From assembly GCA_013399855.1 (NCBI GenBank), contig VXAY01000767.1, positions 1 to 64,000 on the forward strand: a stretch of DNA of 64,000 nucleotides, read 5' to 3'. Below, piece after piece: positions 38,301-50,800 of the stretch. The position numbers and the translations under genes are program-made. The notes under the pieces are model-generated. The model was not told where the DNA came from. It made no database searches and saw only the letters and a list, made by a program, of their open reading frames with translations. Numbering within the stretch: position 1 is the first letter of the stretch; every line of letters starts with the position of its first letter. Source of the stretch: Oxyruncus cristatus. Taxonomy: Eukaryota > Chordata > Aves > Passeriformes > Cotingidae.

Positions 38301-41300
38301 TAGGTCTCCTCTTTTTCTCTGATACCCTAACTCTTTAACCTTCATTTTCTGTCTCAGTCTTTATGTTCCCGTTAACAGTCCTTTGTGTCTTGCTGTCTTC
38401 TGCTGTTCAATAGTCAGCACCAGGAAAAGAGAGGAGAAATGAGGAATGCACCTGTTGCAGGATAATTCAGCCAAATCCCAGAGCTGATTGTGAGGGTGTT
38501 GATTTGCAGGCTGTCATTGCTTTCTCTGCCAGGAAAAGCTTTGCTACAAGAGAGGTAGAGAAATGGCTGTATCACAGCATTGTCTATTGAGTAGACACTG
38601 ATAAAAAGTAGAAACATATTTAGGAAAAAACCCATGAGTATACAGCATCATCAAAAGCCACCTTGGCTCTGCTGGTATCAAAAGGTAATTTTTGATAATG
38701 CAGGGATTTATAAATTATGGCACTCTTAGGTATGAAATTTCTTGTTGGAAGATTTTTATCTGAGGTGAGGCTACTTCACTGTGGGCCCCAATTGCACTGA
38801 GGCTCATTACAAATGTTTATATAATTATAATGACACACCTGGCCTGTAGATCCTGTACCAGGAGAAATGCCCTGTATTTAAATAAAGGGATGGATGGAAT
38901 TCTGTATTTGTCACTTGAAATTGCAACAGTGTAATTACCATTTTTCTTCTTAAAATTGCAGATGAAAACAACTCTTATTAGCAAGCAGATGAATTTCTGG
39001 AAGAAAAGTAAAAAGTGCTCTTTTTGGAAATAGGGCTGTGATTTAAAGTAAGAATTTAGATGTGTTATTAGCTATAAAATGCACAGTAGTTTTAGCCAGC
39101 AAAGAGGGCATTTTGCTGTGGATGAAGAAATAATGCAAGACAAAAACCTCTGCTCACAAAGAGAAAAGCATAACTGTGACAAAGGAATGGAACTTAATAA
39201 AGCAAAAAAGGAAAAGATGGAAAAAATCATTTCAAATGAGTTGAAATTTAATAAGAATTTAATTCCTACTGTTAACTTACAGAAGTACGATTCTAATCCA
39301 GAAAGTGCATGTTTTAGCAGCTGTTACTCATGCCCCAGTACTTCTGAATGAAACTTTTTAAATTCTGCAGTGCTAAACACCTTCATCTTCCATTATTCAA
39401 AGATGCATTAACATCCATGTACAACCACTTTGGAGAACTGTGAGCTGTGCCCTCGCAAATAGGTCTTAAATTGTGTGTAAAACTTGGGATATGAAGTAAT
39501 TTCAAGTTAGTTCTACTCATGAGAACAGGAATTTATAGGATTGGACCCAAGTTTGTGTATATATTTTTTCACAGAGAATGCTAAAATAATTTTTACCATC
39601 TGCAATTTATAAACTCATTAAATGCACAGGTATAGCTGTTAATGGTGGATTTGCAATAACACAAGTCACTTCAGAGTAAAGATGTGGCAAACTTATTTTT
39701 CATTTTTTAAGTGTTGCAACAAAATCTATGTGGGGAAAGAAACCTATTTTTTTCATAATATAATGAAATTATACTGAAGTGTTTCTTCTCTTTGCTTCAC
39801 TTGTTAACCATTCATAAATATGCCAAGGCTACAAAGAGTGTCTCTCGCTGCCTTCTTGCTCAGGCTGTGGAGAATATTGAGATGGCATTTTCTACCTCAT
39901 TCTGCAGTTTTTTCTCCTCTACTTCTGTGCTGATCTTTGAGGTAATTTTTTTTAAACTATTTAATCTAAAGTTGCCTGGGGTAGATCTCTAATGTGCCCA
40001 ACTTCTTTGAGCAAGAAGTAACTTCATTTACAAGTGTCCTGCTGCATAACCTAAAGCCAGTGAGTTCAAGTGTAAAAACCAGATGCAAATAATGAATAGT
40101 ATAAATAGTGGATATCTGACCTACCATTAAGAGAGCAGTCATATAGTGTAACACTTGTTTATTTCAATAACAAGGTAAAGGTACATTATTCTTAACAAAA
40201 TCTGTCTTCTCTGACTGTATTTTCAGTAGAAAGAATACCTATTGTTGTCTTGGTTTTCAAGGAATGTGTCTCCAACCTCCTCAACCCTTTCAATCCTGAG
40301 TGTTGCTGATGTCCATGGCTCTGCTTTCAGGCCCTGGGAGACCATGCAGTGAGCTGGGACTGCGGGGGAAGCACATGCTGTGTCCAGCTCGTAAAATTAA
40401 TAGGGGAACTTACTCAGACATTGGGTTTTCCATAATAACAAATTCTTTGTTTCATTGATTTGTAATTCTCAGTTCAAACTGGGACAATTTAGTAGCAGAC
40501 TGAGTTTTCACAGCTGGCATTCTATTCAGTAACCAGTAGTAACTCTCTCTCTTCTTTACCCAAAGCTGGGTTTTTAATTTTTTATTTATTTCTGTGACCT
40601 GCATGCAGATGTTAGTGTACTGGAGGCTGGCTTTTTACTCATTAGGCTCCTATAAAGCCAAATCTCATCTCACTTTGGCTGCACTGGAGATGTCTCCGAG
40701 GTCAGCCAGGTCAAAGCTGACGTCACTGTAAGTAACTATATAATTTCTTTCCTGCTAACAACCCTGGGGATTTGAATGTGCCTGACGACTAAGGTCAGTT
40801 GAAATGAACTGGTTTTGTATTTCCAGAGTTACTTAATTTGCTTTGTTCTCATCTTCCTTCACGGCGACTTTGGCCTGGCCCTTCCACCCCCGTCACTTCT
40901 TGATCTGTAGTGGATTTCACACGAATCGTGACTATGTGACGTCGTAGCAGGAGGAGGAAATTACAAGAAGATCATTAAAGTGTGAAATTAAATTCTTAAA
41001 GATGACACATCTAAAATAGCTCAAACATTACCTCCAAAACAAACAGTGCCATTGATCCTACTTAATTACATGCTTAATAATTTTATACCAATGTAAAGCA
41101 CATTGACGATGTACTAATCCATTTCATATTCACTGCCACCACAGATTTTCTACTTCTTATTTGCTTTGAATCTCATCATTATCATGCACATAAAACTAGT
41201 ATTCTTAGAATTTTTATAGTGGTATTTCCATATAAAATGAGGAAAAGTCTAATATATGAATACTAAACAGCTCATTAACATGGTTTGTAATATATCTATT

Positions 41301-41566
41301 CATGATAAAAGCAGCTGAGAAATGCTGATATAAAATAGTCCTTCAGTCCCAGAGTATGTCTAAGATTAGAAGAATCATGCCTTGGATAATAAATACTTCA
41401 GGGAAAACAGGAAATCTTAAATACAAATAACATCAAATGAAGAGCTTTGTATGCTTAATTAAACACATTAACAGATGCATTTATTTCAGTTAAATAATTA
41501 ATATATTACTAATACTGGCAGCAAGAAAATTTTTTGTGTGTTTAAAAAAACCCAACCTTTAGAGGT
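32365..41566 (+). other. Intronic DNA, no gene recognised
   Basis: No transposable element was recognised. It holds the (AAT)n at 35.3 kb and a pyrimidine-rich stretch at about 37.92-38.42 kb. The 194-codon minus frame at 35118-35702 and the 120-codon plus frame at 32676-33038 show no domain. Confidence 0.6.
35309..35329. repeat. (AAT)n microsatellite
   Basis: About seven AAT units. On the minus strand this yields a poly-tyrosine run inside a chance 194-codon frame (35118-35702). Confidence 0.95.
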
Positions 41567-41909
41567 TTTTATTTCAGGAGAAAAAATGCTGCCTTTAAAA
41601 GACATTAAGGACGTTTTTATCTGGGACTGGCACAAGGATTGCTAATGATCAAATTATACAGCAAGCAAAATGTGTGGAAGGAGAGCCTAATCTACCATGT
41701 TAAGAACCCTGATCTTTAAATTTGCTCTCTATGGGCAAGCAAGCCACAGTCTCCAGCCTAAGAAACAGGATTGGCTTTGAAACAATTTAGGTGATGAACG
41801 GTTGCTTCTCTGTCCACGTGCATTAAATTTTGGTCCTTGAAGCTGTTGTCTCTGGCCTTTCATCCGTGCTTGCTGTGTCCAGGCCAGAGGAACAGGCTGT
41901 TGTGAATTA
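41567..41909 (-). repeat. Unclassified dispersed repeat, copy 2 (343 bp)
   Basis: Same element as 20004-20344, in the same orientation about 21.5 kb away. Differences seen: a 4-base AAGC duplication, an A run of 6 instead of 8, and two transitions. Both ends stop at the same base as in copy 1, and flanks diverge immediately (CCTGTCC on the right here against TTCCCAT in copy 1). On the minus strand this copy has AATAAAA but no poly(A) tract after it. The 4-base duplication shifts the frame near the end of the shared open segment. Confidence 0.85.
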
Positions 41910-42451
41910 CCTGTCCAAAACTGGCCCAAGGTTGTGTGACAGAGAAAAATTCTGCATTCACTGGAAGCATTTGTTAGAGACTGGAGCTGAAATTTAGGAA
42001 GATAGTCTGCAGGATTAACTGATGTATTTAGGGTTTGAATTATCAGAAATTGATAATTTGTATAGATTTAGCTATGTGCTTTTTCCCTCTCTGCAATTGT
42101 TTTATACTGACCTAGACTGGAGTCTTTTGCAACTGTTTAATTGTAGTTGTGCTGTATTATTTTATCTTAAGTTTCATATTTCACCTTAGGATTCTAACTT
42201 ATGAGGAAATGCTGCTGAAAGCTCTGTAAAAGAGTCAGATACAGCCCTTAATCTTTGCTCAGATAGCATATTGTACAAATGATGATTAAGATCAAGATAT
42301 AACAATGTTCGTTCCTCTGAAATGTCAATAAAAATATCCGGCAAATTATTTCCATTAGAAACACATCTGGTATTGTTGACAGGAAGGATTATGCAGGACA
42401 CTTTGTACACTGCTGAACACTGAGCCCCAAATTAGAAAGCTCCCAGGTACA

Positions 42452-42538
42452 CTTTTTTTTTCTTTTTCTTTTCTTTTTTTTTCCTTTTCCTTTCCTTTTC
42501 TTTTTTTTTTTCTTTTTTTTTTCTTTTTTTTTTTTTTT
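42452..42538. repeat. Pure polypyrimidine (T/C) tract, 87 nt
   Basis: Uninterrupted T and C: T runs broken by C, with a central CCTTTTCCTTTCC portion. The minus strand is homopurine and reads as poly-lysine, which is not a gene. Confidence 0.95.
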
Positions 42539-43629
42539 ACATGAATGAGAATTTCTCCTCCAGTTTTCGGCTTGGATTATCAGGGGCAAGTCACCAAAGC
42601 AGGAAAAGTGGGATCTGGCTCAGAGGGAGAATGAACATATACATGTGCAAGGTTGGGTGCTTACTTGTGTGAAAGATGTGTAGAAGGGCCATTGGTAACA
42701 TCCATTTGGCTTGTGAAGGAGAGAGCACAATTCTGGTGCTGGGCTTTTTGGATTGCTTTCCAAGCGCCCCTTCTGCTGCTTATGAGTGTTGCAGACAGTA
42801 AAGCTGCAGATGATCAAGAATATTAAAATAAGCCACTTCATAGTGTTCTTTAGTCTGCCACAGAAAAGGATACTGCAGGAAGGACTTGTCTACTTTACTG
42901 GTTTTATGAAGCATGGTGATACTTGGTTCAAGAATGTATACGGATTTAAACATTTTATTTAACGCTCTTTTGTATTTCCCTACAAGAACTGGAAGTGTGA
43001 AATGGATAAATGTTTCTTAATAAGCTAGAAGGTCAACCTTTACTAAGCCAAGCTTAAAGAAAAAGAGGCTTGGTGGTTGGCTTTTTTTTTTTTTTTCTTT
43101 ATTTGAGCTGATGAGAAGTTGAAATGATGCATATAATATCCCTTGACCTTTAAGACCTGGTCTCTCTGTTTTTGGCATGCTGCTGTCAGAAGGAGTACCC
43201 AGAAAGATGAGAGCAGGCAGTAGTTCCACAGCCAGCATCCATAATGCAGCCACGGGCTGGCAGTGAAGGAAGCACAGCTGATGCTGCAGCTGCCAGTTGG
43301 AAAACCCTTGGAAGGCTGTGTGGGACAAATGGCTGGGGAAGAGCCCTTGGCCTCAATGAGGAAAAGCTGTAGATGGAGGAGCAACACGATCTAATCAGTC
43401 CCCAAGTCTTCTCACAGCCTCCACAGGTCAATGCAAACTATGCAACCTCTGCACCTCAGCCTAGATTACGAACGGCTGCTGCCAAAAAGTGACACATCCA
43501 GCCTGGCCCCTGTGAGTCACTGCCCCTACCTGAGCTGCCAGACACTCAACTGAGTGTTGCTTAGCTCTTTACATCTCCTTTTCTTACAGTCAAACAGCTT
43601 TATCTTGGGGTCCTGTCTGCAGTGTACTT

Positions 43630-43652
43630 TAAAAAAAAAAAAAAAAAAAAAA
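43630..43652. repeat. A-homopolymer
   Basis: Over 20 consecutive A bases after GTACTTT. No AATAAA precedes it within the usual distance, so there is no support for a retrocopy. Confidence 0.9.
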
Positions 43653-44083
43653 TTAGTTTTAAAAGGGATTGAAATACTTTGCTCTAATTGGGAGCAGTCC
43701 AAGTCGAGGAAGGAAGAGAAAATTGTAGTCATCCAGACAGCTCAGTGGCTTTTCTGCGGTAAATCATAAAGCCATAAATCATGGTATGTTTATTCTGTTT
43801 TTCTGTGACTCAGCTCTATTCGTGGCCACATTTTAGCTGCCAGCAGGCTTACAATTTTGAATATATAAAAAAATACTCTGAGATTCTTTAGGAAGATTTT
43901 ATCTTTAAGTTTGTTATTTTATGACAGTAAATAGCTGACAAGCTTCATGCACAGTGAAGGGAAATGTTCCTTTTCCATTGTGGAAAGCTAAGAGATGTAA
44001 AGTGCAACTGAGGAATCCATTGTGAGGAAAAAGCAGTGATGCAGTGCCCATAATTACCTCAAACTTTTTTTTTATTTTAAATA

Positions 44084-44222
44084 AAGAGCCTTGGAATGGT
44101 TTCTCTTGGAAGGGACCTTAAAGATCAACTCATTCCAACCTCCTGCTATGGGCAGGGACACCTTCCACTAGACCAGGTTGGTCACAGCCCCATCCAGCCT
44201 GGTCTTGAACACCAGCAGACTT
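44084..44222 (-). mobile_element. CR1 LINE 3' fragment
   Basis: 'ggaatggtttctcttggaagggaccttaaagatcaa', 'gggcagggacaccttccactagaccaggtt' and 'catccagcctggtcttgaacac' are CR1 blocks in antisense. Similarity fades after 'cagcagacttgg'. Confidence 0.9.
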
Positions 44223-47200
44223 GGACTCCTTGCCTGTATGACCCTCATTGGAAGGGGTCGCTCACCTAAAAAACTCCTAATGCTTGGAAAATCAATGTGA
44301 AGAGTTACTCAGAGCAGAAAGAGGTGTTGGATTTAAGATGGATTTAATAAGGGGGCCTACTGGCGAGCTCTGTTTCAATTTTGAGCCTCTGATTGTATTT
44401 TTGTGGCTGTTGAGGGGAGAGCTGCATCAGAGGTACTTTTATTTATGTTTGAATGTAAAGATTTCTTTCTGTTCTCAGAGCAGTGCAAAAGAACTTTCTC
44501 ACAAATGTGTGTGTGTGTTTCTATAACAGTTCTATTTTTACCTGTGTGGCACATGGGGAGCTCCACTCTTGTAACTACAGAGGTAAGTGCACGGGTTTAG
44601 TTTAAACCTGAAAGCAGATCTTGCACTGCTCTGGTGCGATTGTGGACTGAGACTGGACTCCATCTCACGGGAAGAGCATCTTCCTATCTTGATAAAAGCT
44701 ATTTGTAGCCCTGCAGGTCAGAAGAGCAGTGCTGACCTGGTATTACTCTCAGATGGTACTCTATGTTCTTTGAAAGGCTGAGATCAGAGGGTTTGCCCGG
44801 GGTACTGCTGTTTCAATGCACAGGGGTAAGCAGGACTCCTTCTCAGGCACAGCCTTATTAGTGGTACAATTTAATGAACCTGGGATGCTGGAGGGATTTT
44901 GTCAAATTTATGCATCAAGTTGACAGTAAGATCTCTTTTTAGCAACTGAAATTTCCCAAATAAAAAGCATATGCAACCCCCCCACACGCCATTATCAGCA
45001 TAGACAGCAAGCACAAAAGATAATTCCTACCACCACACGATGCCCTTGGTCAACCTATTACCCCGTGTGCCCACTTTATTGTTACTTATTTGCAATGACA
45101 GATTCGTTTTAGCAGGATGTTTTTAGCTTGTTAGAGCTGCATTAGTTAGTCTGCAGCCAGCAGTAGCATTTGGACAGTGATCCATGCCCTCCCCAGCAAA
45201 CTGCTCACAAGGCACCCGCTGATCTTTGGTGGAGCCTCTGCACATGGTGGTGCTGAGCTCATTAAGATGTCTCAGCCTCGAAGAAAGTATCAGCTATATT
45301 AAGAACGGAGTTTTGGCAATAAAAACAAATGCAGCATGGCATGGAAATACATTAATATCCCCTGGTTCACTGTAGCATCGTGTTTTCAGGGAAACAAACA
45401 AAGGCGATATAATAAACTGAGCTGGCACCAGACCAGTAACTCTGAGCGAACAGCAATGGCTTTCACAGGGTTCAGGGTTGGGTCTTCTGCATCATTAATA
45501 TTCCTCTAAAGGCGTGCAGGATCTTTGCTGTTGAAATAAGAAGTGAATAAAATAAAAATTAGAAATCTCTGAAAGCTGTACAGGACCTTATGCTGATGTA
45601 TTGCTGAGAGATGTTCAATAAAAAGCTTTGGAGTGCTGTGGATTCTCCTGGTAGGTTTTAGGGCCTCCTCCAGCCAGCTACAGCACAGTCTGTCACTGAT
45701 GCCAGTGCACTACTCGCTGTGGTGCTGCTAATGGTTATTATTGCTACTCAGAGATTAGTTAAAACCAGTCTTGTTTGCATGGCTGTTTTGCTCAGTGCCT
45801 AAGCTCAGAGTGCTTGGTGCAGCTCACTCACAAACTGTATAGAAGCAGTGGCAGGTGGCCAAAATATCTCCAAATAACAGTCCTCTGTCTCGTATTTCGC
45901 CAGAGAAACGTGAGGGTGTGCAGATAAATCAGAGGAATGTGGCTTGTGCAAACTAACTACGTGGCACCTCCAGTGCCCCCTGGATAGCAGAATTCATCCT
46001 CTGCAGCAGCTGTGGCAATAACGGGCTTTTAGCTGGTCTTGGAAAAGATTTGAGGTAAATGCAGAGCCTGCTCTTAGTTTGGGCTTCACGAATCCTTTGT
46101 CTACAGAGCTCAAGTGCTCAGTTCAGTCCTTTTAAAGTTTGGTTTGTAAATCCTCTGCTGGTAACTGAGGGTTTTTTTTTCTTACTTTTTCCCTTCTCTC
46201 CTTCTCCAGAGCGACTTTGGGAAGGCTGTTTTAGCACCGACGCCATGAGGCTAATTGTGAAGTGCAGCTAATTCTGGCATCTTGTAAATATCAAAACAAC
46301 ACATTCTGTTTTTACACTAATGCACTAAGGTCAAAATTGCCTTTCTATTTGAGTAGATAAGCATTTCATCTTTGTTAATATCTACAACTTAAAAGCTGTA
46401 GGAGGATAACAGGAATTTTTAATGGTGATATATTGATGCTGCAGCCTGCTCTCTGAGGAAGACTTCTGAAGACAAAAATATAACATGATGGTATAGCATT
46501 ATGGTGTGTGCCAGCTCATTTTAAGTGCTCTGTATGGAGGTTTATGTGCTGCTACCTACGGTAGTGTAAAATATCAAGTCTGTGCTTTTCCTGGGGGTGT
46601 TCTTTGCTACGTGTTTACTCTTGTTTCGGGATTGTTCCCTCTTTTAATAAAATCTCTTCAGTTTCCAAACTGTCTTTTCAGATTGGAGTCTGATGTCCAT
46701 TGGACATTTCACAACAGTAGCTTTTTTTCACATTGCTGACTCAGTTGGCACTATTCCCCCAGTATCATTGTGTCTTATTTACTTTATGTGTGCATCTATT
46801 TACATCTCATGCTCCCTCAGGGCATACAAGATCACTAATCTAAGTCCTCTGTTTTAGCTCACTACTTCCTTATTCTTGTGGTTTGATGTGCGGTATAAAT
46901 ATCATTGTTGCTTGAGCACTAATGTACAATTTAAAAACAGTAAGTACCCCATTTGCTGAAGGCTAATAGTCAATTCATTTCATGCTGTAATATCACCAGT
47001 TACTTCTGTGAAGTATTTGTCTTCTCAGGAGGTGGTTCTGGGAGCTTTGCTACGAGTGTAAACTCTTGCAGAGCGATGTTGGTTCTTTTGTTGCTTTTTT
47101 GGCAGATTCCAGACACAGCCTCTGCTGTCTGTCTCTTTGTGGGTTTGGCCTGATGGCCCCAGAGTGCCTTTGCATGCCAGGACAGCCACTTACCCCTGGG

Positions 47201-47621
47201 CCGTGCTTTGGGTGGTGGAAACACGGTAAAACCTGACTCTGACTCCGGAGGAGTTGGTGCTGGTTCTTCCTGGGCCCCGCTCAAATGGAGGTTGTCTGGA
47301 GATGCAGGGTGGCTGTATGGATATGATATATGGGGGTGCACAGCCTTTGCCTTACACTCAGCATAGCTTAATTTAATGCTACATTACCTCCAACATGTTC
47401 GTCGGCATTGTCTATCCATGTGAACTGTGGTCCTTTAAGTTTGATGCTTTTTTGTTCATATTTATTTTTTATATTAGCTTTTAGGCCTAATTAATTACTG
47501 AGTAGTGCACTTTCTCATTTCAGTTTTGCATTACCTTGGATCTCTTCTACGTTTCTCTTTTAGTATAAATTTCTTCACAGGAGAAATATAGGTCGCTATT
47601 TGTTCATATTTTAAGTGGATT

Positions 47622-47850
47622 GTGGCGGGAAGGCTTAGGTTGGGCATTAGGAAAAATTTCTTCACAGAAAGGGAGAATAGATGTTGGAAAGGGCTGCTTA
47701 GCGAGGTGATGGAATTGCTGTCCCTGGAGATGTTTGAGGAAAGACTGGATGTGTCACTCCGTGCCACGATCTGGTTGACAAGGTGGTGTTTGGTCATGGG
47801 TTAGACTGGATGATCTCAGAGGTCTTTTCCAACCTAATTGGTTCTGTGGT
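47622..47850 (+). mobile_element. CR1 LINE 3' fragment
   Basis: Sense-strand CR1 3' region: 'ggcattaggaaaaatttcttcacagaaag', 'ctgtccctggagatgtttgaggaaagactggatgt', 'gttagactggatgatctcagaggtcttttccaacc' and the terminal 'ttctgtg'. The block order marks a subfamily different from the copies at 8.1 and 26.0 kb. The left boundary is approximate. Confidence 0.92.
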
Positions 47851-50800
47851 CCTTGAGTTTCATAGTTTGTTTTTCTAATGTGAGTCAACTGGAAAATCTT
47901 TGCTGTTTTAACAGAGTTCTCACCCCATATTTTGAGACACGGCATGGCCTGTGAAGGGCTTGATTTCAGCCATGGCATTAAAAAAAGTTATACAGTTACA
48001 AATGTTATTCCTTAATCACTCAGCCAGGAAGGACCTGAAGAAAGGTTGGTTAGGTGTGACCACAAAATGTGGCCAGAATATTGCAACATTAGCTTTGGCA
48101 TAAAATAATCAGCACTTTCACACTCTTCCCAAGACTTTTTACACAGATTCCCACGAACTAAGACTGCTCTGAGAAGTTCTAGGAATTGTGGCAGGATAAA
48201 AAAAGTTTAAGCCCCACATTTTATAAGGATTTTCAGCTTCAGTCTGTGAAGTATTTGGTAAAATGAGTAGAAAATAAAAACCATAAATTAGAAAATAAGA
48301 AACATGAACAAAAAACCAAGAAACATTACATGAGTAGAAATAGGAAATGTAAACTTTGCTTTATTTTAAAATGCAAAGTGGCACATAAAGAATACAGATA
48401 GGTCTATCTAGAGGGGAAATTTGTAAAAGAAAAATATTGATGTTATGTCTAGGATTGTCTCTGGTCAGTAGTGAGGAAAAAAGTTGAGGGTTTTTTGTGT
48501 GTTTTTTTTTTTTTTTTAAGCAGTAAGGTGAAATAAAGAATATGGTCAGCTTTTGGGGTGAGCTGTGGTATAATCAGGTTAATCAGCCTATCAACATTTT
48601 ATCAATATCTATTGGAGATGATCTACCTATATGAAAAGAATCTTGTATTAAATAATACGCATAGCTATACAATCTCTGTGAAGTTCTGTCAGTAGATGTC
48701 ACAGATACCACATGGCAGATGTAGCTAAAAGCTGAAGCATTTTAACCTCTTTTGGAGATGATAATTCAGGTAGAATCAACATGTGCGCACACAAGAGTCA
48801 CACGTACATGCAAAAATTACCTCTTGTAAAGTTAATACTGAAGAAGGTTTAAAATGGTGCCTCAAGTGAAGCGTGTGAATGCCGTGGGTAGAAGAGGATG
48901 CTTTGACTGGCGTGTTGGTGCAATTCTAGTGGAACACCAACAAGAAAGCAGAGCGTGAAACCAGTGGCGTGGCTGCATGAGGGAGTTAGAGAAGCTGAGC
49001 TACCGCTGAGGTTAGAGCAGTTTCTGAGCTTGAATCAGCAGACTAATAGCTTTGAGAATGGCTGTATCTCTTGGTGACCGGTTATTTTGCAAGTAGGTCA
49101 CAATCACTTAATTGTTTGAATAAAATCACTATTTGGGGATTTTGAAAATATAATATTTGGTTGCCCGTACCCATAACTTGAGTCAGCAACAGAACTGTCA
49201 AGAGAGCACTGAAGTCTGTGAACCAAGACAGGGAAAAGCAGCGATGAAATGTGAGCTGGAAAGACAAACAGGGTGTTTGGGCTGTTTCCATACCCTGCAC
49301 AAGACCCTTGTACAAACAGATCTTTCTCCTATACTGTTGCTGTGAGCAGTACTACTCCTTAAGGCATTTCTCTGTTTGTTTTCCTCAAAAATAATGAACT
49401 GAATCAGTAAAACAGCCAGTAAGAATTTTTATTTCATGCTTTGTATTATAAGAATACAGTGATACTTACCTTGTAAAGTAAAACAGTATTCAAAATGATC
49501 TAAACATATCTAGAAGAACAGCAAAGCAATGAATATCAGAAATAGTGGGCAGAAGTTGAACTTCATATTTGGCAGGTATCTGTCCCACCTATGTTTCCTT
49601 ATAGCTTTACATGAACCTGTTGAGGTTTTTTTTCCGCCAGATTTCAAATCTGGGTTAATTCTGGAACAGAATTGTTAGGTGATGGTTTTGTAACAACTGC
49701 CAGGTTTCTGTCATGTTGATGACAGAATAATATGATAATTAATTTATTGATCGTTCTCCCTGTCTTGCAATCATTATGTCCTTCAAGCCTCATCATTTTG
49801 GGATTCAGGGTTGATAAAACTGGCAGGTAAAAACCACTGCTGGAGATGGTGGGAAAACAGTTGCAGTTTGTAATAGATAAGGAGTAAAGTAATCCGCAAA
49901 ACTTGGACAAATCCATACTCTTTGTATCAGGCAAAAGGTTCTTCACAGCATGATGTGAACAATGTGATATACTGGGCAAAATATACTGAAATAGTTAAAA
50001 AAACTTTCTTGTCATGATGCACCATCAGTTAACATTCTGTAGAGGTTGAGGATGTAAAGACCATTTAATGGTAATGATTTGTGTTAATGATTTAATGATA
50101 ATGCTTATTACTGGTGCACATAAATTTCTAGGAAACCGGGAGGCACACTTGTAAGCTTTCCTAAGCCTTTTAAAAAGTCTTTAATTTACAAGGTAGCAAA
50201 TACAGATGCGTGGATTTCTTTCAATGATCACAGCAGCGTGAAATTATTAGAAGAGGCTGTTGCAGTGTTTGTGGTGGCTTGCAGGCAAACCGGTTCAAAA
50301 AGATGCAAGACTCATGCCACAGTGATCTACAAAAAGAGAAAAATGTGAAAAGCAGTTCTCACTTTGAAACCTACACAAGAAAAGTACGTGATGGAGTTGA
50401 GCTTAGGAACGGAAAGGGAAGAAGAGAGCTCGGCTTTGATGGTGTCCCTTTAATCTGTCTGTGGGAGTCTTTGTGTCTGAGCCTTAGGATTGTTACAGCA
50501 GTGTAGTGCAGAGCATATTGAATTGGATTATTGGTACACTCGTGTATTTATCTTAGTTTCCTTTCACATGTGATAGCAAAGGATATCATCCCTCAGTGTC
50601 CTGGACTGAGACAGTAGCTTACTTGCACATGGGCTTCCCAGGTAGACAGAATCTATAAAAATGTATTTCAGAAAGCAAGCAAGAAGATCATAGTTATTTA
50701 TGGCCTTGCTCAGTGATCTCAACAGCACTGAGCTTTCTTTAAAGACTTCTCTAAAACCTTAGATATTTTTACTGTAAAATACAGTTTTGCTGTTTGTTTA

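Noticed and set aside
39079..39351. 90-codon plus-strand frame, protein-like composition
   Set aside because: An acceptor-like TTGCAG lies 0.1 kb upstream, but in-frame stops separate it, there is no donor at its end, and no family resemblance.
42389..42589. Lysine-rich minus-strand frame
   Set aside because: Poly-lysine from the homopurine strand of the polypyrimidine tract.
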